Below, piece by piece: positions 41,572 through 53,570 of a stretch of DNA of 64,000 nucleotides; positions within the stretch are counted from its first letter, which is position 1; each line of letters begins with the position of its first letter. The stretch spans positions 930,001 to 994,000 of the forward strand of contig JADCRB010000018.1 of NCBI GenBank assembly GCA_021464245.1. The letters run 5' to 3'. Source of the stretch: Carallia brachiata. Taxonomy: Eukaryota > Streptophyta > Magnoliopsida > Malpighiales > Rhizophoraceae. The notes beneath the pieces were generated by a model, which was not told the DNA's origin, searched no databases, and saw only the letters and a list, made by a program, of their open reading frames with translations. Both the position numbers and the translations under genes were made by a program.

Positions 41572-43089
41572 ATGGACGATTCAGCAATGATTCTTTGTCA
41601 AATATCGAGTCTGAAGGACATGCTGGATCAGGTTCCTTCGACTTCTTTTCTCATCTCTAAGATTATTTAATTTCTTTTACTCACAGCTTTCATCAATGGT
41701 GATTCTCAGCATCAAAATTTTCGCTGCAAATTCTCTGTGTCTTTCTCTTCCTTTTTTTCTTTCCTGTTGTATAACCAAATAGATGGACTACTAACAGGTA
41801 AATGAAGAAACCGAGGAGAATATTCAGTAACGAGGCAGATCGAGTCGGAGATCGTGAAATGTAAGGAGTTCGAGACCGCCTTGGCTGCCAGAGAATCGGA
41901 GCTCACCAGGACGCTCTACGTCTCTCAGTTTGAGATCATTGGATTAGTCTCCGTCACCGGTAAATCCTCTCCTCTTTCTAATTCTATTACGTTTCTCAGT
42001 TTGTCTTCGTAATATTTCTCTTTTAATTTAATTAATTTTTGTTTCATTTTTTTTTCTGTGAAGTTGATTCAAGGAAATGTGTGAAGTCTTTGGAGGAGGA
42101 ACTGAGTTGCCTAACACAGAAACGGGAGGAGATGCTTAAAACCATTGATAACAAGCGGTATGGTCAATCGTGATTTATGTTAGTTGCTGGGACATGTCTA
42201 AAATATGTATTATATATTAAACTTTAACACATTTTTTTATGCAAAAACTTATTGGGCCGACAACATGAATGAAAAACAGATTTGGGTATCATAGTTTAAA
42301 TATATAAGATTATTTGATTAAAAAACTCTGATATCATGTAAAAAAACCATAGAATTTTCAGGTGAAACGGTTTATTGACGTTGATTATTAGTACGTTAAT
42401 CTTTGCACATATGTTAATATAGATTGCATTGATTTTGCAAGCGTAGGGAGCGTTTCACCATGCTTTGCCAAGAATTTCAGAGGGAAATTGACAAGGGAGG
42501 TAATGACGAATTGGTGAACTTGTTGTCTGAGAAGGAACTTCTGGAGAATGAAGTTAATCTCTTGGATCAGAAAAACAATGCATTAAAAAACTCTGTGTTG
42601 GCATTTGTGGAAGAAGTTCTTCAAGATCTTCATGACTCTAATTCAGGTACTGCCAACTTTCTCACCGTGTCTCTCTTCATTTTCTTCAAATCTATTCGTA
42701 GAAAAAACACTGTGAACTCCGGACTATCCTGATGGCTTGATAGGTTTGGCTGTGACAAAACTAAGAATGTCATTGCCGATTACTGATGTCGAATTTTCCG
42801 TAGAAATGGGTGGAATTTCTTTTAGATACTGTCAACGATTATTCCGCCTCTTTCTTTGTGTTGGTAGTTGTGGTGCTTTGTACTATTTCTGGAACTTGTA
42901 GGACATCTGATAGAAATAGTTTAACATGTAGTGTACTGAATTTACTCCTTTAATGACCTGCTGCAATTTGTCATATACAGTTCTGCACGCAGAGATATTC
43001 AGCGTGAAAACCATGAGAATGAGAAACTAGTCAAGGACATTGACAATCTGAAGATTATGTTGGGTGCTAAGTATGATAGTCTTCAATAA
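41572..43089 (+). CDS. Small coiled-coil protein of unknown function (5 exons, frame breaks)
   Basis: I do not recognise the family. Exons with GT-AG borders: 41572-41631 (MDDSAMILCQISSLKDMLDQ), 41798-41959, 42064-42157, 42447-42646, 42981-43089, about 208 aa in all. The product is charged and heptad-like throughout (KSLEEELSCLTQKREEM, LLSEKELLENEVNLLDQKN), so a rod-like coiled coil is likely. Two breaks: in exon 2 near 41828 the opening frame meets a stop, while a shift of one base reads on for about 45 residues to the exon end; and the join to exon 5 at 42981 is off by one relative to the frame that stays open to the stop at 43087. Either two bases are missing from the assembly or the gene is dying. 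No transmembrane span or enzyme motif is seen. Confidence 0.6.
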
Positions 43090-44743
43090 TCAGTCGTAGG
43101 TATTGTCTCTTTACTATGTTACACATTGGAGATCAGTTACATTATGTTTAAACTGAAGTAGATATCCTATTTTTTACTACCTTTCAGTCAATTAATGGTA
43201 GATGGAAACAAGTGGAAAGTTGAGAAATGAAGCTGAGTGATAATATAAATCAAAATTTTTACTTCTGCTGACTTGAAAATTTTTGGCATATATTGAACTA
43301 GCCCATAAAAGATTCGAGAGGAATAGATGGAGCCATAAAATTTTAGGTTTTACATGAATCATAGGGAGCAAAAATTTCCAGCTTCGAGCATTTGGGATCA
43401 GCAAAAAGTTCCAAATGGCAAATGATAAAAAGCTTCGAGATTACAGCATGCTCTTTCTCTTCCAGTGAGAGACTATTTGGGAAATTTTCATAGCCCTTTT
43501 ACTAACTGTTGCTTGTTCGCTGTCATAATTTTAACATTCTTCCCGAAATCTCATTATTACACAACATTTCTGTTAGTGTTGAGATCCGAAAGAGGCTATT
43601 AGACATCAGAGTTAATATTACTTGTGTTCTTATGTTAGTCAAATCTTGATTGGATTGTAACGTTTTTGTGGCAATAGATGCAGCATATCACTACGATTTC
43701 CATGAAGTTTAGGAGGCAAACTCATTTAGGTATGATTACTAGAAGAAAGGTCACTCCTTGTTTGGCTCGGAATGAGCTTCTCCTGTAGCATGTCAATGCG
43801 ACCACATGCACATACAAAATTCTCGGGTGATTGGTAAGAAAATCATTGGCGTTGTTGCTGTTGGTAATATTCAAGAAAGGCAGAAAGAGGAGAATTGTCC
43901 AAATGGTAATTCGAGATATTTTTTTAAAAAAAAAAACCAAATATTGGTCATTGAAAACCAAGGACCAAAAGATGGGTTTGGCAATTTGGGCTCTAAGTGC
44001 AAATCAGATCAAACTTTGGGTGCTTTTTGTTGTTTGTATGGTTGTTTTTTTTTTTTTTTTTCCTTTTTCTTGTCACAGTTCGACAACATCCAAATCCATC
44101 CAGGGTACAAGCCACTCACTAAACTAAATTAATTTATGTAAGGCTCTATTACTCAGTTTAATTTTAAGTAATATTAAAATAATTATACAATTTATTAATT
44201 ACATTTACAGATTTTTTTTATTTTTTTAATATTTCAATCAACCAATGCACATATCATTTTAATCTAACCTAAAATTCTATCAAATATTTTCCTTATCAAA
44301 TATTATTTATCCCTCCTCACGAGTTCACGGTACTGTTTATATTTTTGCAAGAATAATTTCGGGTCTTCTAGTGATGTTTAGTATTCAAAAGTACGTGAGA
44401 TATTATGGCATTCTATTCTTGCCAAATTTCTAGACCATGAATGAACAGTATTTGGACCAGACGATAGAAGATATTGGCATTTTAATCACTCTGCATAAAG
44501 AAATAATTTACTGGATGCAAAAGCTCATCAAATCGTTCAAACTTAATCCAATTGTACTTCGAAGATAGTCATATCGTAAGCTTAGGGTGCAAAAAAGGCG
44601 CAAAGTATGCATCTCATGAATCACGTTGATCTTAAGGCTAACATGCATATACAAGAAACGAAGTAGCATCATACTTATTCTGCCCAGAGATCCACCGTAT
44701 CAGAACAAAATTGGCTCCAAAACTGATGCTAAACTCGGTTGAC
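43090..44743. other. Intergenic region between convergent genes
   Basis: 3' flanks of the coiled-coil gene and of La meet here. 43910-44070 holds poly-A and poly-T runs; 44140-44330 is A/T rich. Open frames at 43806-44132 have no recognisable motif. Confidence 0.4.
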
Positions 44744-47700
44744 TCATGATGCCCCAGCTTTCTGAGCTTTATTTGCACGACCTCTCGCCGAATCATTTTC
44801 TCGGGAGCGAGGGTGCTTACCACCACCTCTATGGAACTTTCCTCCCCTGAGAAATATAAACAAGAACTTAAGAAATAGGAAACCAATACAAGACTCAAAC
44901 CAGCTGTGTTATGGCCGAAAAATGCGCTGGTAGGGGCTCCTGCAAGGGTTTACCGGCCAAATAATCGTGGAGAGCAGCATAAATGTGAATACAAACCTTC
45001 CTCTGTCACCCTTATTTCCCCGATGCCTCTCTTGATTACCACGAAGTAGGCTCCAATACTCCATTTCAGCCTTACCTAAAAACGTACAGCCAAAAATCAG
45101 CACTCCCTACCATAACCACATTCTAGAATGCGGGACTAAGTCAATGAATAAACAAGAGAGTGCAATATATTGCAAGACTCAACTAAAAAGTCCTCGCTTT
45201 AATCGATCTTATTATGCACATCCAAACTCAAGAAACAGATAAATTTCTACTACTCTGAATCACAAGGAAAAGAACCCAACATGAGTACAACATGAACGCG
45301 ATTCCATAATAACCACACATATTGCCAAGTCCAATCAAATGTTTAAAGGCACTTTCTATGGCACACAAATCATATGCTTCCTTGCATAGGAAAATGGAAG
45401 GAAATCCAAAATCCGTATGGTAAGTGATACAACACTTTCACAGGATATAGAAGCACCCCCTGAAAAATTGGCAGCAAAAGCCTAATAACAAAAATAATGC
45501 AATGCATGTACCATAATAGCACAACTTTGCATCTAACTACAGTTAAATAGAGATTGATGCCTACCAGATATTGGTTCTAAAGTGGCAATGAAATTTTTCA
45601 CAGTCAGACCACCTTCTTTGGCCAGAACTGCTGCAGCACGGGCCTTCTGAGCTGCTTCAGGTTGCTCAAATCTAACATATCCTGACTCCTCTCCCATCTT
45701 GAAATCAATGTACTGGACCAAGGAGAAAAAACATAAAGAGAAGTGAAGATTGATAATGATAGCAGATGAGCTATAACGAGCCCTTCCACACCACTCCAAC
45801 TTATAGTCTGAAGGATTAAAAGAGGACAAATTGCTGTGGTTAGAGATTGATGATACAGTGTAAAAGTCTTCTGCATGGTTGAGGAATATGATAATTCTGC
45901 ATTTGCAAGCAGTAAAGACATAAAACCTCATAGAAACAAAAGGGGAACCACTTCGATACCTTAACAACGCCAAATTTTTGAAAAACAGCCTTCAAATCCT
46001 CGCGCAAACAACATTAACATTGTCTTTGCAGGCAGCAGCATTAAGTTTTCCCTCTTTCTCGTCATCCTTTTCGATGGACATTCAGATTTCTCATTGCCTT
46101 CATCAGTTTTTATTCCTTTACCCTCAGAGCCAGTTTCTTCATTAACCGTATTTTCCTTTTCCGTCTCAATACTCATCCCAACATTCTCTTCATTGATGCC
46201 AAGATTTTCTGATACCTTCTCTCCATTTTCTTTGCTTTCATTCAGAGGTGGTGTTCTCAGAGGAATTTAGTCCTTGATCTGCTTCACTATCATTGACAGG
46301 CCTCTGAGCACCCACTTGTTCAGCTGAAATGCTCTTCAATGTAAATGATACAATTAAACCCTTGGGATAACTGCAATCATAAAGGTGGAGAAAAATGTGG
46401 TTATTAACATATCGGATAAGGTCCTAATTAAGCACTTGAGACTCTTATCTTACTTGGCTTCTTCACTGGAATTGTTCTTTCTATTTGAACCCATTGAATG
46501 ACTGGAACTTTCAAAGTCCTCCACTTCTTTTGCTCTTTCCGCATCAAATTCCTCCCTTAATTGGAAGAAAAGAACGTCTCATAACCAAAGTAGTCAAACT
46601 CAATTGCTTGAAATCCATATTACACAACAATGAAAATTCCAAGAATCATTAATGCCTTTTTTTTTTTAACAATTCCACATCAAAGTCTAGTCTATGAGGT
46701 ATTTGGAAAACAATATTAAATGAAAAATTAAAAGGCCAATAACTTTAGAAATTTCACATGTTTTTGCATAGCCTTAGACTCAAATTCAGAGAAGGAATCA
46801 TATAATTTTACCAGAGCAAATGCACCTATGTATAGCTAGAATGAAACCAATCATATCTTACTTTGGTTTGAGCTCTAGCTCTACACCTTCAAAGAACAAG
46901 CTTTGTTTCAAGACTTTTTCAGCTTCTTCCTCTGTTGAGAATTCGATCAATGCCGTGCCACAGAATACCCTTTTGTCAGCTACATGTCGAGGCATCCTGA
47001 CACTATTAACCTGAAAGTTACAGCAAAACCACTCAAGCTCCAAGAACCATGTATAGATATGGCAGATATTTCCCATCATTGGTGTTTTACATGGTGGATT
47101 TGTAATTCTGGATACATCCCAGATGATCCAGAACAATTCAGTAAGTGGAATGATGACTTAGTGTTTGTTTGGAGTAATAAGAGGAGGGATGGAAAAAAGA
47201 TGAGAGAAGTGAAAAGACAGCTTCACTCTGCTCCCTCACAAGTTTTTCTTCCCTGCCCTCACCCATCCCTCCAACCAAACACAGCATTAGTACCTTAGCA
47301 TATTCACTAAAAAAGGACTCCACGTCTTCCTGCTTCACCACATATTCCAGCGGAGACGCCGCAATTGTCCGCTTATCTAATTGCTGTATTGCCTCTTCTG
47401 GCTTCAGCAAAGCAGTAACCCGACCAACTTTCTTCCCTAAAAAGCAAAAAAGCCAATAAGATATTATGAACCAAGTTCTGATCTCATTTGAAAAAGAGTT
47501 AAGTCCATAAACTCAATACAACTAGGGAACTACACAGGCTCAGCAGCCTGACATGATGATTTATATCATTAAAAAAATAATAAATCAACTGAAAACAGTT
47601 CGTCAATTTTACATCCAATGACCTTTAAAAGCATTCCTATGATCAAAATATGACCACCAGACAGCACATTAAACAAAACAGACCAAGAGAATGGCTAAAA

Positions 47701-48523
47701 AAAAATCCATACCATAAATCATGTTTCTGAACCCAAATTTCATCCCAGTGAACTCAACTAAGACATTAAATCATCATGTTAACTTTATGGTACGCAAGCA
47801 AAGTGATGAGCACATGCATTGCCAACCACCTGATCACCATGGCGAAATTCAAGTCTCATCCTATCTTTTTATATTCCGTTTTCCCGGCACCCAAACACAG
47901 CATGTCTGAGATTAAAACAAACGAGAAAGAAAAGAACAACTGACCATCTTCAGAAACATTAAGAGAAGTAGACTTTCTAAGAGTCTCAGCAACCACCTTC
48001 ACGGTGTCTTCCGGCACATCTTCTGGCTTCGCATCCCCCAGCTTCAGATAACCTCTCATCTTCTTGAAGGAGCATATCAATCCCAAACTAACCACTAATT
48101 TCCCACAAGTCAAAGATCAACAAAGACAAATCTTTTTTACTTTTAACCAAAACCCAAGACAAAACAAACCGAACCCATAATCAAAACTCACATTTATGCA
48201 CATATCTTCAAAAAAAAAAAAAAAGCATAAAACCCACAATCTAAACAGACATAAAGGGAAGAGAAAGGATACTGCCATCTGGGCTGGAGTTATTGTGTTC
48301 CTCAAAAAACTGTCCCTTGGACATTGCTATCGCTGAAGTAAAACTCCACCTGTAAAACAAAAAAAAAAAAAAAAGAGGAAAAAAACCCATCATTTAAATT
48401 GAAAAAATACAAAAATTTTCCCAGAAATTTCCTTGAGTTGAATTTGAAGATGGGTGTAATTTTAACCTGTCTAAGTACTTGCTTCGCAGTCTCTTCGTCC
48501 AAAGGAGGCGGAGCAGTTGCCAT
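44744..48523 (-). CDS. LA1: La protein (LA1 type), RNA-binding chaperone of Pol III transcripts (10 exons, several frame breaks)
   Basis: Homologue of plant La1, a nuclear protein that binds the UUU-OH end of new RNA polymerase III transcripts. Exons: 48467-48523, 48273-48349, 47945-48094, 47294-47436, 46862-47010, 46454-46555, 45960-46370, 45565-45712, 44997-45075, 44744-44846, about 472 aa. The La motif is VEFYFSDSN, LICSFKKMRGYLKLGD and EDG; RRM1 holds DVESFFSEYAK, VNSVRMPRHVADKRVF and ALIEFSTEEEAEKVL; then YPKGLIVSFTLK, an acidic linker, RRM2 (YIDFKMGEESGYVRFEQPEA, AAVLAKEGGL) and a Gly/Arg/Lys-rich tail ending QKAGAS. At least five frame shifts are needed: about 48315 and 48286 in exon 2, and about 46239, 46075 and 46002 in exon 7. 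All splice sites are intact, which favours assembly indels over old decay. Confidence 0.85.
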
Positions 48524-50317
48524 AGCTTTTCGGACAAAGCGAGAGACAGAGTGAGAGAGTTTTTTGTTGTAGAGCGAAAAAGACTCTTACTAGGGTTTTT
48601 GATGACTGGTAACCTTTGTTCTGTTCTGTTGGTTTATAGGTTCCAACTCCTTTTGTCAGGGTGGACCCAGGGGCGGTGAAACTTGAAATGGTAAAAAGTA
48701 AAACTATAAAACATGAAAATGGATGAAATGAACCGACGGTTGAAGATTTTGGGTCGGGTCGGGTTAATATCAACCTCAATCGGTCCTCAAAATCAAAATC
48801 GTAAATTAAAAAAAAAAAAAAAAAGGGAAAAAGCATCACACGGTTCTTCTTCTTCTTTTCTATCTTACATTAATTTTTATTGCTTACTAATTTAAAAAAC
48901 CAAAAACTAATTTGCACTGCTTACTAACTAGAAAAAACAAAAATTAAAAAAAAAAAAAACTACGAAGAACAGCTTCAACTACAAAACCACAAAATCTCTC
49001 CTTTTTCCAAAAAAAAAAAGAAAATCCATTGAAAATTGCAATTTCCACACTTTCCTTTTTTTCTCTCAATCTTGTGATATTAGTGTTCCTATTATAATTT
49101 ACGAAAAAAATAGGATTGCCCCCTTCATTTAAGGGTGCAGCTATCCGAATGAAAAAAAAAACAGGAGGCTAATTACAGGTCGCGTGGCGGCATCGTGTCA
49201 GCCCCACGCGACTGTAATCAAGTCATATAATTTATGTTATTTGAGCAACTCTAATTTTATTTTTTTTTGAAAGAACCCTTATTGTAATGTTAATAATTTG
49301 AAAATGTCACACAAACTAAAAAATCACACCAAGAACATTTATTAATCAATCACACAATCAATTGTGATACTCAACTATATAAAATACATCTAATTTTATT
49401 AAAAACCAACAAATTGGACGCCATATCTAACTTCTACTTGACTGCTCAATTGTAATTTGCACTTACTATTAAATCCAACATTTGTTCTCAAAATCCGTTC
49501 GTAATCCATGGATAACATTGTTATGCAACTCAATTTAGTTACCATGGAACGGATGAAGTTCCTGCTTGGCTCTCTCTGACTCTATCTTTCTCACAAGGAG
49601 ATGGAAGGAGGGGTTTTTGTAAAATTCTGTTTAGATAACCGATAGCTGTTACGTGACTTTTACTTGCAGAGAAACAAACTAAAATTAAAAAGAAACGAAG
49701 AGCTGAATGGGGAAAAAAGAAATTATTGTGTCATCTCCTCAGAACTCACAAGGCATTTTCATGCAAAATCAAAGGGGCTGTTGAGTAAATGAACATGCAA
49801 AAGGATGGATAAAAAGGGGTGGTGTTGGGGTTGACTATTGACCAAATAATGAACTCTCCGCCAAACGCTTGTAGGTCTGCCTTTGGTAATTGAGCAACTG
49901 CTGAATCTTGTTGTAATTCTGCCATTACAAGCATACAATACAAGTGCTTTTAAATTGAACTTTGCATTTTAAATATTGAAAACAAATGTAAAGATGATCT
50001 TTCATAGCTGTATTGGACAGACCGGTTGGAGTCAATATGTATAAGGGATGGCTAATCGTTCATTTTCTCATTGCTTTCTTTTACAAATGAAAGAGTTGTG
50101 ATAAGTGTAAGTACAGAATTAAACGATAAATGCTTTGAGTCCCCAAATTTTGACAACTCATATCTAATCTGGTGAGGGGATGACATTGTCAAGGTCAGAT
50201 CTTTTGCTATGCTGCTTGTTCTGTGATTCACAATCACCTCAATCAGTGCTGAGTGCTCATGCATTGGAAGAGACTTTGGAAGTGGGCAAAAACAATTAAA
50301 AAACTAATATGTGAGAA
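48524..50317. other. Upstream of La; no gene seen
   Basis: 48524-48600 is the La 5' UTR. The remainder is A/T rich with poly-A tracts (48805-48825, 48940-49030). Short open frames (49746-49943, 50052-50264) show no known motif. Confidence 0.4.
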
Positions 50318-50700
50318 AAAAGTGGTGGTTCAATCGGACTAACCCCCATCAGGCCATGCGGATCCAGTGACACCAGCCCGTTATCCTTCCACTGCCAGAG
50401 CGGAAGGTTTTCGTTGCTCTGTGACCAGCCTCACGCTGTGCCCTCCTCTCTAGGAACTACGGACCAAGGCCGCTCTTGGTCACATGGTCAACTCTTGGCT
50501 TGGAACGGCGGCCGGTCTAGCCACACCGATCCAACCCTTTGGGTTGAGCAAGTGTTCCACCACTTGAAAGCCCCCACTAGGGTCACAAGCTTGCGCAACC
50601 AAGCTCAGCGAAGGGCATAAATTCGTGATATTAAAAACCGTAGTATTTGTTTTTTTTCGTCGATGTGGGATACAATTCAGCATTTGCCACCCTCATGTTA
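50318..50700. repeat. GC-rich repeat-like block, possibly a solo LTR or SINE remnant
   Basis: Base composition changes abruptly to about half GC in A/T-rich surroundings. The left part has GGTTCAATCGG, reminiscent of a tRNA-type B box. The right part has GATGTGGGATACAATTCAGC, a phrase seen in plant LTRs. No inverted repeats, target duplication or coding frame could be confirmed. Confidence 0.35.
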
Positions 50701-52689
50701 TACTACGAGCAACCCAATGGCCACTCTATGAAAACACTTCTCCACTCGCCTCCTCTTCTCTTTCCTTTCCCAAAACTATAAGCAGAAAGAAGTAACATTC
50801 TTAATCCCTTCGAAATCTACACTTGAACTAAAATCATCTCAAATGTCAAGCAAATGTTTAAAAAAAGAAGAAGAAGAAGAAGAGAAGAAGAGAAGAAAAT
50901 GTGCCGACAATGAGATAAATTATCTCTGAAGCTGAGGGAGTACAAGGGGATAGACTGTTTTGTGGTCGAGGAGTCACATTCAGTTGAGGATTATTAGCAA
51001 GGAGTTGAAATGGGGTCAGATTGTATTTGAAGAAAGAGGAGGCAGTTGATGTGAAATTGTGAGTGGGTACACATATCATATATGTGACATATCCATGGAC
51101 GAGTGGTCTAGGCTGAAAGTTACAAGCTTGACGAAGGAGGGCATTGATCTTCTTTTTAGACTGCATTGCCTTGTCGTACGTGGGTGTCTGAGACCCATTA
51201 GTTGTTCCACGTCAAGCTCCAGGAGATGCAGGGTGCATAGTGCGGATCAAAGCTAGATTCGATATTGATTTTTCTGTCAATTGATTCATTCGACAGGATT
51301 TTTGCCATTTCCTTTTACCGAACGTCATGCTGTGGGGATGATTGTTATTATATTACTACTCAAGTCCTAGTCTACTTTAACCAAACAAAAAAAAAAAAAA
51401 AAATTCTGGTTTTTTCAAAAGGTGCAGGAAGCCTTCAATCATCGTCTCTTTCTATCTCTCTTGTCCATTCTGTGTACAAACATATGTACTTTAGTTGGTT
51501 GTCTACTTCAAATAAAATTTAGAATTCAACTAAATTTGCCGCTCAACAGCTCTTTCCGCCTACTCAGGTAATACATGGCGCGCAAGGCATTAAAATCCAC
51601 ATCCAACTTGCAATAAAAGGCCTTTTCTTTTCCACCATTTTCTGAACAACCAAACAATGATCTGCGTAATTAGCACGAATCAATATGAACGAACGAAAAA
51701 ATGGACACCCAATTAGCCAAACACAAATGGGTCTCTCTCAAAATTCAAAAACTTTGCAGAGAAATGGGGATCTCCTTGGGTTCCCTCTGTAGATAAACGA
51801 AATTGGTTGGCTAATTGGGTTAGTTTAGTTTCACATGCTTCTATATTTCGTAATTTCTTTAGAATTGCATTAGTTTAGTTTCAAAATGGGTTGTTTTCCC
51901 ACCTTTTCTTTTCCCCTCTTTTTCATCCTTGTTTTTATTTCCCCCCTTTCCCATATATACTTGGATTTGCCATTTTGAAGACAATCTCGGTACTCTTAAG
52001 TCTATTTGTTTGCTGAGAAAATAAAATTTAGGAATATTATTTGTTAAAAAAAATGAAATTTTAGAATATCATTTTTTGTTCTGATGTTTGACTATGGTAC
52101 TGAAAATATCTTTTTGTATTTGATGAAATTCTATAAGATAAAATACTAAAAATTTGATTTTTGTTAAATTTCTCTATTCATCTTGTTCTTTCTTTCCCTC
52201 TCGTTTACTCCCTTCATTCTTCAAATGCACAAATGAGTTTTTTTAAAACTTAATTGGTTGACATATCGACTAGATAACATAGTCCAAAATTCTCCCATAA
52301 GAGAAAAAAACAAAAAATGTTGTTATTGAGTGGTAGACTGGCTTAAGTATTTAAGTAGCACTGACTCGTCTAAATACTCTTAAGAATATCAAAGTCTCTA
52401 AACAAAACATAACTCAAATTTCATTCATACAAAAAAGGTTTACACATAAAGTATAATCTCCTAGCATATAGGACTAATGATACATAATTATCGTTTAAAA
52501 TAAAATTGACCATCAATAATCTCAATTTTTTACATTTGCCTCAAGTTGTACAATTCGTAAATTCACCATCTCTTGAAACCAACACAAACAACACCAATGA
52601 TAAAAATTTACACAAAGACAAGAAGTTGATGGCTCGTGATAATGTTCACTATGTAATTCTATTACATTAACACATCCAATCTGATGCCA
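50701..52689. other. No gene seen
   Basis: The stretch is A/T-rich, with a GAA-repeat near 50866-50897 and a poly-A run at 51388-51404. No coding region is supported. Confidence 0.4.
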
Positions 52690-52995
52690 TTATCTAGTCA
52701 TTGAACACACAGTATGGATCGTTGATAAACACATAGTATGGCCAGGGCTGGGACCAGAGTTCTTAATTCCTCCAAGAGTTTGAGGAGCCTTTGTAGTGCA
52801 AGAGTTTCCTTGGCCAGGACTTAGACCAGCGTTCTTCATTCCTCCTAAAATTTGAGGACCACTTGTAGTGTAACATTTTCCCTGGCCCGGGGTCAGACCA
52901 GAGTGCTTGATCCCTCCGAGCAGTTGAGCATTAGTGTGCTTGTGGCCACATCCTCCGAGGCTAGGACCTCCTGCTTTACTCCCTCTAACGTACAA
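52690..52995 (-). CDS. Short ORF with tandem SGPSPG-like peptide units
   Basis: The open frame encodes three units of 24 residues (72 nt) with the pattern LGGIKxSGxSPGQG followed by a TT/PQ spacer: LLGGIKHSGLTPGQGK, LGGMKNAGLSPGQGN and LGGIKNSGPSPGH, preceded by a diverged GGPSLGGCGHKH. The repeats resemble the C-terminal active peptides of secreted plant signals of the PIP (SGPSP..GxGH) and CEP (SPGxGH) families, where precursors may carry several copies. No ATG opens this frame: it begins after a stop near 53019, and a signal peptide is not visible. A neighbouring frame has an ATG at about 53032, so a frame break or an upstream exon is possible. It may be a gene fragment. The function is inferred from motif likeness only. 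Confidence 0.4.
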   Translation of the reverse strand: MYVRGSKAGGPSLGGCGHKHTNAQLLGGIKHSGLTPGQGKCYTTSGPQILGGMKNAGLSPGQGNSCTTKAPQTLGGIKNSGPSPGHTMCLSTIHTVCSMTR

Positions 52996-53254
52996 TCCAT
53001 CAAAGACGATGCCAATCCCTTAGTTAATAGGGCCATGCCCATATGTATCACCAAGTTTTAGAAGACGAGCTACTGATGAACAACATAATAAGGAGCTTGC
53101 AAGAAGTAGTAAACAAATGGAACTAAGGGACCTGAAAATTGCTTGGCTGCTAGCAAAGATGAAATGGTTAGTTCATCAACGAGCGACCAGCATTCACAAG
53201 AGAAGCAATCTGATGCATTTTTCAATGAGGACTCTCAGTCACTGGATCTCCATT

Positions 53255-53570
53255 CTACAGATGCACATTTGTCTGCTCATGCATTTCATCCTCACTCTTC
53301 ATAGTGTGATGCTCAGTAGAAGATAATGGTACTTCCTTCAACCCATTCATGCTTTCAGGCAGTCCATTGGAATTGCCTCTTCCAACAACAGGACCCAGTA
53401 AAAAATCCACAAATGGCAATTCAATCCATTTAGAAACACAATCAAGTTTAGTCTTGGTCGGGAAATTTTGAGCCACAAGGTCCCAATCGTCCCCATGCCT
53501 TGGTGTAGACTCTAAAAGAAGTAAAGTCTCTGACTCAATCCAAATTGCCCCATTTGCACTGTTGTCAATA
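53255..53570 (-). pseudogene. SANT-domain fragment of a SWI3A-like chromatin-remodelling subunit
   Basis: The minus frame reads IWIESETLLLLEST, then HGDDWDLVAQNF, TKTKLDCVSKWIELPF and DFLLG, closely following the SANT domain and its flank in plant SWI3A-type subunits of SWI/SNF complexes. The conserved aromatic and acidic residues of SANT helix 1 and the WELV-like helix 2 are present. The SWIRM domain expected upstream (above 53570) and the leucine-zipper C terminus are absent, and the frame stops at 53255. No flanking splice site with a matching exon was found within several kb. It is most likely a gene fragment left by partial duplication or transposon capture. Confidence 0.6.

Noticed and set aside
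47138..47300. Plus-strand frame across the La intron (46984-47298)
   Set aside because: It overlaps La exon 5 and an intron; the minus strand carries the conserved RRM.
52996..53250. Plus-strand open frame rich in Ser/Asp/His (about 53117-53304)
   Set aside because: It looks protein-like in places but has stops upstream, no ATG in a good context and no recognised family; not enough to call a gene.
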